Of a stretch of DNA of 25,483 bases, positions 1-6,849 are shown one piece after another. The notes beneath the pieces were generated by a model, which ran no database searches, was not told the DNA's origin, and worked only from the letters and a program-made list of their open reading frames with translations. The translations under genes were made by a program, and so were the position numbers. The first letter of the stretch is position 1, and each line of letters starts with the position of its first letter. The stretch is from Candidatus Baldrarchaeota archaeon (GTDB lineage: Archaea; Asgardarchaeota; Baldrarchaeia; Baldrarchaeales; DXJG01), in NCBI GenBank assembly GCA_030587435.1, contig JAUQZC010000152.1:1-25483 (forward strand), in the 5' to 3' direction.

Positions 1-48
1 CCCTAAACTATAAGGGCCTATTAAAACATCTTCAGACGCTTTTTCCAA
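1..48 (-). CDS. 5' end of an unidentified gene running off the window
   Basis: A TTG start at 48 is preceded on the minus strand by a strong GGGAGGTG Shine-Dalgarno sequence, five bases from the start, and by a TATA-like ATTATATG around 67-74. Sixteen codons are open to the window edge and read MEKASEDVLIGPYSLG, with the TTG read as Met. This is too short to identify a family. The ribosome binding site and promoter are the only support. An alternative ATG a little upstream, in another frame, stops after 16 codons and is less likely. Confidence 0.4.
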   Translation of the reverse strand, partial: MEKASEDVLIGPYSLG

Positions 49-1009
49 GAAAACACCTCCCTCTTGTACATATAATACTACTTTGATAAACAATATTTGC
101 CAGATAACATATCCCCTTTTTAAGATGGTATTGTGCCTCTAATTTAAGGCAACGTATTTCTCAAGAGTTATTTACCAATGTAATGTCTTTTAACCATGCT
201 ATATAAATGATGCAGAGACACCATTAGAAGTTGCTGCACAGATTTTGCCATTTAAACTCGTATTCAACAAAAGCTTACAACTAACTTAAAATGGTAAAAT
301 TGTTTTTTAGCTCTAAAAACTATGTTAGATGAAGGTTTATATGCTCAACGTTATGTAATGTTAAAAAATTGGCATTTTAAATGCTAGTGTTTCGTTTGAT
401 TAGTTCAAATTAACTAAATATTGTTGAGACTATAACTGTGTGAGTGTTTTTAAACTATATTTTTGGCGACGTTAGAAAAAAGCACTCTATTAGTATTAAA
501 ACAGATTTTTGCTGAGTTTTGTGAATTTTGCGGTATTCTCAGATTACATAAAGGATGCGCAACTAAAAGATGAATAACGGTGTTTTATGGAATGTTTAAT
601 AATATGTAAAAAGTGTTATCAAAACAAAGAAGACGTAAAAACTCGAAACATGCTATTAAGTTAACTATTACTCAATGTTGGCTCTTTTGTTAATTCCGTG
701 TACGGATAAATATTTGCTACTAAAATATTTAAGTCAAAACAAGGAATAGCACGTAATATAATATAAGTCAAAAGAAAGCGTGAATAATTTGGGTAATGTA
801 GCCTTCCCATTTTTTACGAATTTTAAACATTTTAGCTAACTATGGCTTGATTACCTAAACATGATATAGATCTTACCAGAACCAGTTTATGCCATGAATT
901 TATGTCCTCTTATTATTTCAAATGCTAACCCCTGTCATTCCCTTCTGATTTATTTTAATATAATGGGTTTTAATTTATTTGTTACATTTATGCTTTGAAA
1001 GTATTTAGC
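49..1009. other. Long AT-rich stretch without an intact gene
   Basis: About 960 bases carry no intact coding frame on either strand. Apart from the promoter of the gene at the left edge and the possible zinc-ribbon relic at 505-664, I see only short open stretches broken by stops. I looked for evenly spaced direct repeats, because cas6 follows, and found no CRISPR array. No tRNA-like T-loop was seen. Confidence 0.6.
505..664 (+). pseudogene. Possible relic of a TFS / RNA polymerase subunit M zinc ribbon
   Basis: Two plus-strand frames each carry half of what looks like one zinc ribbon. At 511-570 the reading is AEFCEFCGILRLHKG, resembling the N-terminal CxxC of archaeal TFS/RpoM proteins. 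At 587-661, in another frame, the reading is ECLIICKKCYQNKEDVKTRN, resembling the second CxxC and the following basic strand. The halves are separated by a TGA and a frame change, and there is no credible start codon or C-terminal ribbon. I infer a decayed gene; chance resemblance in AT-rich DNA remains possible. Confidence 0.3.
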
Positions 1010-1019
1010 TTTATAAAAG
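1010..1019 (+). promoter_or_regulatory. Putative TATA box for cas6
   Basis: The sequence TTTATAAAAG lies about 35 bases before the cas6 ATG at 1051. An archaeal start site about 25 bases downstream would leave a short leader holding the GGTGG ribosome binding site at 1039-1043. Confidence 0.45.
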
Positions 1020-1050
1020 AATCTGAGAGTGTATATTTGGTGGTTGGCGT

Positions 1051-1845
1051 ATGCCGGTTGAGGTTTTGTTGGAGTTGGTTGCTGATAGGGATGTGGTGTT
1101 TCCTTGTTTTACTGGTCATATTTCTAGGGGTTTGTTTTTGCATATTTTGCGTCAGGTTGATCCGGGTTTGTCGTTTTCTTTGCATGAGCCGAATGTTCGA
1201 AAGCCTTATTCTGTTACTCCATTAATGTTTAAACCTCGGAAAAGGGTGAAGGAGGGGAGAATTTTAGGGGCGAAGAGTCCGTGTTGGGTTTCTTTTCGTT
1301 TTTTGAGGGATGATCTTGCTCAGAAATTTATTAGGTATTTTTACGGTAAGAGTGGGGTGTTGATTTTTGATGAGGAGTTTGATGTTAATTCGATTACAAT
1401 AAGAACTAAGGAGTATGGGGAATTGGAGCGGGAGGCTGAGAGGCCTGTTGGGAAGGTAAAGTTGGTTTTTAGGTCTCCGACTTATTTAACGGTGAGTGGG
1501 ACGGATTATCATTATCTTTTCCCTGATCATGTGAGGGTGTTTCTCCATTTGATGCGTTTGTGGAATGAATTCGCATCTACAAGGAAGTTTAGCGAAGAAG
1601 AGCAAAATGAGTACGGTGAGTGGTTGTTTAAAAATGTGGGTGTGGCGGCTCATAAGGTAGGGACTGTGCCGGTGGTTTTTAAGGAGAGGCCTTTGGTGGG
1701 GTTTACGGGGTGGGTGGTCTATGAGATTAAGGATGAAGGTGGGTGGAATAATGTGACGCAGATGTTAGCTATGTTTGCGGAGTATTCGAATATAGGTGGA
1801 AATAGGACAGGTGGATTCGGGGTAACAAAATACGTAAAACTTTAG
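1051..1845 (+). CDS. cas6: CRISPR-associated endoribonuclease Cas6
   Basis: The 264-residue protein fits Cas6, the RAMP-fold endoribonuclease that cuts CRISPR precursor RNA inside the repeats to give crRNAs. Visible hallmarks are the N-terminal beta strand and TGHISRGLFLHIL helix, the LHEPNVRKPYSVTPL segment near residues 44-58, a central VKLVFRSPTYL strand, and the C-terminal glycine-rich loop GNRTGGFGVTKYVKL that closes Cas6 proteins. Histidines 23, 31 and 45 are candidates for the general base. The ATG at 1051 is the only conventional start after an upstream in-frame stop, and GGTGG lies seven bases before it. Length is normal for the family. It stands about 1.5 kb from the csa1-cas1-cas2-cas4 operon on the same strand, separated by non-cas genes. 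No array is visible nearby, so its substrate must lie elsewhere. Confidence 0.9.
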   Translation: MPVEVLLELVADRDVVFPCFTGHISRGLFLHILRQVDPGLSFSLHEPNVRKPYSVTPLMFKPRKRVKEGRILGAKSPCWVSFRFLRDDLAQKFIRYFYGKSGVLIFDEEFDVNSITIRTKEYGELEREAERPVGKVKLVFRSPTYLTVSGTDYHYLFPDHVRVFLHLMRLWNEFASTRKFSEEEQNEYGEWLFKNVGVAAHKVGTVPVVFKERPLVGFTGWVVYEIKDEGGWNNVTQMLAMFAEYSNIGGNRTGGFGVTKYVKL

Positions 1846-1935
1846 AAACATGAAATTTTATTTCAGAGATGTTTGGCTTTTAGAATCTTGTGTGAAGGGT
1901 GAAATTGATTCAGAGGATGTTTTCTTTGCTATGTT

Positions 1936-2097
1936 TTATTTCTCTTCTTCGGGTAGACGGGTTCTTTTTATTTCTAGTTTTCCATTCCTGTTTACAGCGT
2001 AAATTATATAGTGTCCTTCTTTTGAAATTAGTAGTATCTCGTTTGGGGCCAACTTCTCGTAAATTGGTTCTTTTTTCTTCTCTTCTTCAGAAGGCAT
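1936..2097 (-). CDS. Small charged hypothetical protein (53 aa)
   Basis: I do not recognise this protein. It has an acidic-basic N-terminus (MPSEEEKKKEP), a compact core with alternating hydrophobic residues (LAPNEILLISKEGHYIIYAV) that could form a few beta strands, and a charged tail. The ATG at 2097 is chosen over an upstream in-frame ATG at 2193 because a good GAGGTGAT sequence sits just before it, with three bases between. The upstream extension is rich in Ser and Lys and looks non-coding. It runs against its neighbours, ending about 90 bases after the convergent cas6. A plus-strand frame over the same DNA is Leu/Phe/Ser-rich and is taken as its shadow. Confidence 0.55.
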   Translation of the reverse strand: MPSEEEKKKEPIYEKLAPNEILLISKEGHYIIYAVNRNGKLEIKRTRLPEEEK

Positions 2098-2322
2098 ATT
2101 ATCACCTCTAAGTTCTCCAACAGTATAAAGGACGTAAGTTTTGCTTGAGATTTTGCTACTAAATGTTTTCTTTGAAGATTTGTTCTCTGACATTATCAGG
2201 TGTTCAAGTTAATTTCGGATAAAAGTAGGTTAGTTGTTAAATAGGATGCGTGTTTTGGCTTCTTGGGTTTAGGTTGTAGGTGTTTAAAATGGAGTGGTAA
2301 ACTTATATTTTGAGGATTTTAT

Positions 2323-2817
2323 ATGGGTGGAAGGCTGGCTGCAATAGATTATAGCAGTAAGAAAGTTACGTTCTATAGTATAGTGGGTGTATGTGAAAAT
2401 GTGTTGAAAAGTGGAATGATGTACAGGGTTAAATGGCTTGCTCATATATCAAGATTACCTAAATATAACAAAAGGAGATATTTAATTAAATTTCCGAGTA
2501 GATATCAAAAACATGTTTTTCCATTTTTGATATTAGCAAAAATTAGCAAAGATTTAAATCGAATTGTAAATTATCTATATGAGCTTAAACCAGATTTATT
2601 AATTATTGACGATCGAATAGCACCTAAAATAGAGTATAAATCAAAAATCAGAGAAAGCTACGCTGAAAAAATCAAGATATACCGAGTTTTACAGCTTATA
2701 GCTGACAACCTAGCCTACTACGCGAGGGAATTATATGAAAATAATCCTAAACAATTTAGAAGTAAAATACAAAAGTTGTTAAAACAGCAAAAGGGGCCTA
2801 ATCACGGTCACCCATAG
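2323..2817 (+). CDS. Hypothetical protein, possibly RNase H-like fold
   Basis: This 164-residue basic protein has no family I can name. It opens with a strand carrying an aspartate (LAAIDYSSKKVTFYSI). A middle segment, LKPDLLIIDDRIAP, has a second acidic pair, followed by helices rich in Lys, Tyr and Glu (LQLIADNLAYYARELYENN). Strand-Asp, strand-Asp-Asp, then helices is the pattern of RNase H-like nucleases, but this is inference. A GAGG sequence seven bases before the ATG supports the start, and a TATA-like CTTATATTTT lies at about 2299-2308. Codon choice (AAA, ATA, AAT, GAA) is more A-rich than in the flanking cas genes, which favour AAG, GTT, GGT and AGG, so transfer is plausible. Its last codons lie inside a large hairpin. 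Confidence 0.6.
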   Translation: MGGRLAAIDYSSKKVTFYSIVGVCENVLKSGMMYRVKWLAHISRLPKYNKRRYLIKFPSRYQKHVFPFLILAKISKDLNRIVNYLYELKPDLLIIDDRIAPKIEYKSKIRESYAEKIKIYRVLQLIADNLAYYARELYENNPKQFRSKIQKLLKQQKGPNHGHP

Positions 2818-2856
2818 AATCATCTTTAATCATCTATGGGTACCACTCATAGGCCC
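2794..2856 (+). terminator. Large imperfect hairpin across the gene's 3' end
   Basis: Nested inverted repeats are visible. The outer stem is GGGCCTA (2794-2800) with TAGGCCC (2850-2856). The inner stem is CCCATAGA (2811-2818) with TCTATGGG (2833-2840). Between them GGT (2806-2808) can pair with ACC (2842-2844). The total is about 19 base pairs around a 14-base loop, and it overlaps the last eight codons of the preceding gene. It could be a terminator, a 3' RNA structure or the end of a mobile element. There is no clear U-tract right after it. Confidence 0.5.
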
Positions 2857-3087
2857 ATCACCATAATTCTACATCAATTTGTATAGCAACTATCAATATA
2901 AAACTATCCAAAAACACAAACAACTATTTCAACCTAGACAATCAAAACATGTAGAAAACCTTGGAGCGCTTGAAGGACTTTTATTAAGGAGGGTTTATCT
3001 TCGCTAGAAGTATTATTAGGTTAAGATGGTGATGTAGTAACGTAGTTTTTGAATAATAACTTTTTCTTTTGCAAAGTGGATTAGGAT

Positions 3088-3216
3088 TTGTATTTGTTTC
3101 TTCATCCGGTTATTACGGCTGATGAATATGCTGTTTGTAAGTCTCAGGGTAAGGAGCCTAGGAGTTGGGTTTTGGAGTTTTTAAGGTCGAAGTGTGCGGT
3201 GTTTACGGTTTTGTGA
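3088..3216 (+). pseudogene. Short coding-like fragment upstream of csa1
   Basis: A 42-codon open stretch beginning with TTG has the codon choice of the neighbouring cas genes and reads like protein: FLHPVITADEYAVCK in the first half and PRSWVLEFLRSKCAVFTVL before the TGA. There is no ATG or GTG start and no ribosome binding site, and an in-frame TAG lies immediately upstream. I do not recognise a family. It may be the remnant of a larger gene or a very short real one. The DNA between the hairpin and this fragment (2857-3087) shows only stop-broken frames. Confidence 0.25.
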
Positions 3217-3237
3217 TGGTTTTTGTGGTTGGCAAAT

Positions 3238-3277
3238 GATTTATATTGGTGGATATTGTAGTTATATCTACTATAAC
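3238..3277 (+). promoter_or_regulatory. Putative promoter and palindromic operator of the csa1-cas1-cas2-cas4 operon
   Basis: A TATA-like TTTATATT lies at about 3240-3247. Around 25 bases downstream, where archaeal transcription would start, lies the perfect palindrome GTTATA-TCTAC-TATAAC (3261-3277). A dyad on the start site is typical of a regulator binding site. In Sulfolobus, Csa3-type regulators control type I-A adaptation genes, but no csa3 gene is visible here and binding is inference. Confidence 0.4.
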
Positions 3278-3312
3278 TTTGTTTTGTTGTGTTGCTGCGT
3301 GGTGTGGCAGCG

Positions 3313-4200
3313 ATGTATTTTTTGAGTGAGTTGGAGCATAAGCTTCTTGTTCGTAAGCTTTTGCCTATGGCTAGGGAGGTTGGTGTTAGCCCTGATCTTA
3401 GGGGTTGGAATTGGCATCAGCCGCCTTTGAAGCCTTATTATGATGATGTTAAGCTTCCTATGTATGCTGTTTGCTCAAAGTATTGTCCTAGTGATAGGGA
3501 TATTTATTTGGGTTTTGTTGAGAAGGTGCGTAGGAAGTTGAATTATAAGATTGCTTTGGGTAAGATTTTGCATGGGGTTGTTAGCGACTGTTTACAAGCT
3601 TTTATTCAACGTAGGGATTTGAGTTTTGAGAGGTGGTGTGAAAAGATTCGTTGGAAAGAGATACCTGCGGAACCTGAGGAACTGTTACCTATAGCTCGAA
3701 GGGTTTGGAACTATTTGGTTAAGATTTGTGAGGCTAGGTATATTGATGTTAAATCTAGGCAGCCTTATGCTTCTGAGTGGGATTTGATGGCTTCAACGGT
3801 ACCTTTTCTGATAGAGCATAAAATTTCAGGTGAGCTTCTTGGTTTAAGTGGTTTGCTTAGTTTGGATTGCTATGATTATTTAAGATGTATTATGTTTGAT
3901 TTGAAGGTTCAAGCTGAGCCGGAGCCGTGGCATAGATTAGCTCCGGTGGGTTATGCGTTGGTTTTTGAAAGTGTGCATGAAATTCCGGTTGATATTTGCT
4001 GTGTAGTTTACTTAAATATATTAAATGGTAAGATTGTGGTTAAAAAAGACCTGTTTTTTGCTAGCGATGAGTTGAGGAGCTGGTGGATAGAGGAACGTGA
4101 CAGAAAACTGGAGATCGTTGCGGAGCGGAAAGACCCTGGGAAACCGGAAGGAAACCTTTGCAGGAAGGATTGTGTTTTTTATCATGTTTGTTATGGTTAG
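3313..4200 (+). CDS. csa1: CRISPR-associated protein Csa1 (Cas4-like, type I-A)
   Basis: The protein of about 295 residues matches Csa1, the Cas4-related iron-sulfur protein of type I-A systems that acts with Cas1, Cas2 and Cas4 in spacer acquisition. Family traits are the start MYFLSELEHKLL, the stretch ELRGWNWHQPPLKPYYD-like (here DLRGWNWHQPPLKPYYDD), then KLPMYAVCSKYCPSDRDIYL with its cysteine pair, a helix with HGVV typical of the RecB-like nuclease entry, and a C-terminal CRKDCVFYHVC cluster. The N- and C-terminal cysteines probably hold one 4Fe-4S cluster. The longest frame starts at a GTG at 3289, but the ATG at 3313 is preferred: Csa1 proteins usually begin MYFL, and GGTGTGG lies just upstream. 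It heads an operon; cas1 starts 11 bases after its stop. Confidence 0.88.
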   Translation: MYFLSELEHKLLVRKLLPMAREVGVSPDLRGWNWHQPPLKPYYDDVKLPMYAVCSKYCPSDRDIYLGFVEKVRRKLNYKIALGKILHGVVSDCLQAFIQRRDLSFERWCEKIRWKEIPAEPEELLPIARRVWNYLVKICEARYIDVKSRQPYASEWDLMASTVPFLIEHKISGELLGLSGLLSLDCYDYLRCIMFDLKVQAEPEPWHRLAPVGYALVFESVHEIPVDICCVVYLNILNGKIVVKKDLFFASDELRSWWIEERDRKLEIVAERKDPGKPEGNLCRKDCVFYHVCYG

Positions 4201-4211
4201 GGGGTTTTGCG

Positions 4212-5240
4212 GTGAAGATTTTTCTGGATGATTTTGGAATTTTCTTGGGTCGTAAGCATAACAGGTTTGTAATTAAGAAGAAGAATGAGAAACGTGAGAT
4301 TTTAGCGGATGATGTGGAGCAGATTGTTTGTACATGTCAGGGTGTTTCCTTTTCTGTGAGTGCTGTCAGACTTGCGGTTGAACATAGTATTCAGATAGTT
4401 TTTGCAAGGTATGGTGGATGGCCTTATGCTATATTAATGCCTATGACGGTTACTGGGTCTGTTAGGGCTCGTAGGGAGCAGTTTATAGCTTATAACGATG
4501 AAAGAGGTTTTATTTTAGCGCAAAACTTTGTTTTAGGTAAGTTGAAAAACCAAGCGAACCTTTTGAAGCTAGTAGCGAAGAACAGGAAGCAAACAAATCC
4601 AAGCTTAGCTGACAGAATATATGAGGCTGGACGTAGAATCGATCGGATAGTTGAGCAAGTTAAAAATCTTGAAGGGGAAAGAGTTGATGATGTGCGGTTA
4701 ACTTTAATGAACTTGGAAGCTGAGGGAGCTAGAGTTTACTGGGCTGCTTTACAGTATATTTTACCGGCTAAGCTTGGGTTTAAGGGTAGGGTAACTAGGG
4801 GTGCTACTGATCCTTTTAACTGTATGTTGAATTTTGGCTATCAGGTTGCTTTGTTCCCGGAGGTTTGGAAGGCTGTTTGCTATGCTGGTTTAGATCCTTA
4901 TGCTGGTTTTCTTCATGCTGATAGACCTGGAAAGCCTTCCTTGGTTCTTGATTTAATGGAGGAGTTTAGACAGCAGGTTGTAGATAGAACGTTAATTGCT
5001 TTAATTACTAAGAAAGTTGTTAAGCCTGATAGTGTGTTGGCAGAAGAAGGGGAGGATCGTTTGCTGCGTAAAGATGTCGCTGAGAAGATTCTATTGAATT
5101 TGCAGGAAAGACTTGATACGCGTGTGATGTTTGATGGTCGCCGTGGGCTTTTAAAAAGTTTCATTTACTCTCAGGCTAGGAAAATTGTTAGATTTCTTCT
5201 TGGAGAATCAGATTATACGCCTTTTATCTTGGGGTGGTGA
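4212..5240 (+). CDS. cas1: CRISPR-associated integrase Cas1
   Basis: The 342-residue Cas1 is the metal-dependent integrase that, with Cas2, inserts new spacers at the array leader. The N-terminal beta domain is followed by the helical catalytic domain. Conserved metal ligands are visible: E169 in LMNLEAEGARVYW, H235 in AGFLHADRPG, and D247/E250 in VLDLMEEFR. The start is GTG at 4212, giving MKIFLDDFGIFLGRK; the longer frame from 4158 overlaps csa1 and adds a cysteine-rich stretch that is its shadow. A GGGGG run six bases after the csa1 stop may serve as ribosome binding site. Length and all catalytic residues look normal, so the protein should be active. The gene is followed by cas2 with one base between stop and start. 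Confidence 0.95.
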   Translation: MKIFLDDFGIFLGRKHNRFVIKKKNEKREILADDVEQIVCTCQGVSFSVSAVRLAVEHSIQIVFARYGGWPYAILMPMTVTGSVRARREQFIAYNDERGFILAQNFVLGKLKNQANLLKLVAKNRKQTNPSLADRIYEAGRRIDRIVEQVKNLEGERVDDVRLTLMNLEAEGARVYWAALQYILPAKLGFKGRVTRGATDPFNCMLNFGYQVALFPEVWKAVCYAGLDPYAGFLHADRPGKPSLVLDLMEEFRQQVVDRTLIALITKKVVKPDSVLAEEGEDRLLRKDVAEKILLNLQERLDTRVMFDGRRGLLKSFIYSQARKIVRFLLGESDYTPFILGW

Positions 5241-5241
5241 A

Positions 5242-5532
5242 ATGCGGTATCTAATAGTTTACGATATAACTGATGATGGTTTAAGATATAAGGTGGCTGA
5301 AACGTTAAAGGACTACGGGTTGACAAGAATTCAATATAGTGCTTTCATAGGTTTCTTGAGGAGAAATAAGCTTAACAGTTTAATTTATGACCTTAAAAGG
5401 CTTATTGGAGATTCTGATGAAAACGTGCAGATATATCCCATTTGTGACACGTGTTTTAAAGGGAGGCGGGAAATTGGCAAGCACAAAAAATATGTTTTGG
5501 AAGAGAAAAAGGATAAAGTTGCCTACATCTGA
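5242..5532 (+). CDS. cas2: CRISPR-associated protein Cas2
   Basis: The 96-residue Cas2 is the small ferredoxin-fold partner that bridges two Cas1 dimers in the spacer-integration complex. The first strand MRYLIVYDIT carries the conserved aspartate D8, and the later DENVQIYPICDTCF strand is typical. The ATG at 5242 is one base after the cas1 TGA, and GGGGTGG just upstream is its ribosome binding site, so the two are probably translationally coupled. The basic tail (HKKYVLEEKKDK) overlaps the start of cas4 in another frame. Confidence 0.92.
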   Translation: MRYLIVYDITDDGLRYKVAETLKDYGLTRIQYSAFIGFLRRNKLNSLIYDLKRLIGDSDENVQIYPICDTCFKGRREIGKHKKYVLEEKKDKVAYI

Positions 5533-6136
5533 TGTTTCTGAGCCTTTTATATCGGTTACAGACGTTAAGCACTACTTTTACTGTCCTAGGATCATTTACT
5601 TTGAGAAGGTTCTTCACGCTAAACCCATGCTGGGTTCACAGCAAGAATACAGTCAAGAACTGCATGAAGAATATGTTAAAAAGGAGTTGAGAAGGAAAGA
5701 TGCTATATTTTATTCTCGAGAGTTTGTGGGAGCAGAAAAAATGCTTTTTGTACGGCTTGTTTCAACTAAACTGAATTTGCAGGGAGTGGTGGACTGTATA
5801 ATAAAAACTAAGCGGAAAGAGTTCATACCATTAGACTATAAAAACATGGAATCGAATAGAGGGAAGCCGTGGATGGACCATAAGTATCAACTTACAGCCT
5901 ACGCTCTACTTATCGATGAGAATTATTCAACATGTGTTAAGCGTGGAATTATAAACTACTTGCCGGAGAAACGTGTAATTCAACTCGAAATAACACCGAC
6001 TATGAAAACACATGTGAAAAGAGTTCTGGGACATATAAAAAGAATAATACAAGAGGAAAGTCTTCCACCGATAAGAGTTGCGAGGAAAAAATGTTCTGGA
6101 GGATGTGGATATAAATACCTATGCAAAGATTTCTAG
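5474..6136 (+). CDS. cas4: CRISPR-associated exonuclease Cas4
   Basis: Cas4 is a RecB-family nuclease with a 4Fe-4S cluster that trims prespacers and helps choose the PAM. Visible features are the N-terminal FISVTDVKHYFYCPRIIYF with the first cysteine, the nuclease core GVVDCIIKTKR then FIPLDYKN (Asp...Asp-x-Lys), motif III YQLTAYALL, and the C-terminal cysteine triad CSGGCGYKYLC. The start is uncertain. TTG at 5474 has GGGAGG seven bases upstream but overlaps cas2 by 59 bases. ATG 5492 and TTG 5519 are alternatives, the last giving MPTSDVSEP. It is the last gene of the csa1-cas1-cas2-cas4 unit; two Cas4-superfamily proteins in one operon is usual for type I-A. Confidence 0.9.
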   Translation: MASTKNMFWKRKRIKLPTSDVSEPFISVTDVKHYFYCPRIIYFEKVLHAKPMLGSQQEYSQELHEEYVKKELRRKDAIFYSREFVGAEKMLFVRLVSTKLNLQGVVDCIIKTKRKEFIPLDYKNMESNRGKPWMDHKYQLTAYALLIDENYSTCVKRGIINYLPEKRVIQLEITPTMKTHVKRVLGHIKRIIQEESLPPIRVARKKCSGGCGYKYLCKDF

Positions 6137-6281
6137 TGTCGAAAACAGGTCTAAAACGTTACGAGGATTTTCAAACACATACATATCGTATACCTCGAAA
6201 ATTTGGTAAAATAATAATTCTTAAATATTTCTGACAGAATTTTTAAGAATAAAAGCTAAATCTCGTGGAGGCAGACGTGAA

Positions 6282-6740
6282 CTAAAATCGGATAGAACTG
6301 TTTTTAATTTTCCTCTTCCTATCAGGTTCATCCACATGAAAGTCAGCGGTTTTTCTCGTCTTCCTTGTTCTTTTAAGTTCATCTCTATGGAAACCAACAG
6401 TTTTCTCTTTTCCCCGTTTTATAATATCTGTTAGTTTGGATAACTGTAGTATAAGTTGTTTCTAAACCTTCTCGGTAAGCTCTCTTCTATATTAAAGCTG
6501 CAACGTCTTTACATTGCTTCTCCTAGTTTCTGTTCCTTCCATTAGATTCGCAGAAACCTTCATAAACACGGTTTTGCCGGTCAACTCGTTAATTAAGTGG
6601 CATCCGTATTCTATTGTTTGTCTAACTCTAACATTTGTTCCTTGAACTTGCGCCAATACGCCTTTTATATTTTCATTGAAATATGGCTTGGACGGTCTTC
6701 AACAAACTCGTATTTTGGTAACAAAATCTTTTATACTCAT
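6282..6740 (-). pseudogene. Unidentified gene with three in-frame stops and a 17-residue repeat
   Basis: One continuous minus-strand frame of 153 codons runs from an ATG at 6740 to a TAG at 6282-6284, interrupted by TGA (6699-6701), TAA (6492-6494) and TAG (6462-6464). Between stops it reads like protein, for example GVLAQVQGTNVRVRQTIEYG and CHLINELTGKTVFMKVSANL. No frame change is needed. Near the C-terminus a 17-residue unit occurs twice: KTVGFHRDELKRTRK (6360-6404) and KTADFHVDEPDRKRK (6309-6353). The copies differ at wobble positions (Thr ACT/ACC, Phe TTC/TTT, Arg AGA/AGG), which supports this frame. Each stop can derive by one C-to-T change from CGA, CAA and CAG. I do not recognise the family. 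A second overlapping frame stays open at 6231-6430 and reads SSRLPPRDLAFILKN, so a frameshift is also possible. Confidence 0.5.
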
Positions 6741-6849
6741 GGGTATTATACTCACAAGTATGTAACCAAGATTACCATTATCTACCTCTATTTAAATCTT
6801 GTAGTCAAAAAGACTTTTTAGATAGGTTATATAGGTTTGTTTAGATGAA

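Noticed and set aside
1899..2111. Plus-strand 70-codon frame opposite the small gene at 1936-2097
   Set aside because: Its Leu/Phe/Ser-rich composition is what antisense of a Lys/Glu-rich gene gives. It has no ribosome binding site, whereas the minus-strand frame has GAGGTGAT before its ATG.
4158..4211. Longer N-terminus for Cas1 from the ATG at 4158
   Set aside because: It overlaps the end of csa1 and adds a Cys/Leu-rich stretch not found in Cas1. GTG 4212 gives the expected MKIFLDDFG start.
6309..6404. Two similar 45-base segments spaced 51 bases apart, downstream of cas4, first taken as degenerate CRISPR repeats
   Set aside because: The spacing is exactly 17 codons, and the differences fall largely at wobble positions of one minus-strand frame, so this is a protein repeat. 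Only two copies exist and the unit is short for an archaeal array.
6231..6430. Alternative minus-strand frame (SSRLPPRDLAFILKN) as a separate gene
   Set aside because: It has no start signal, and the overlapping frame is in phase with the upstream coding stretch and contains the 17-residue repeat. It is mentioned only as a possible frameshift.
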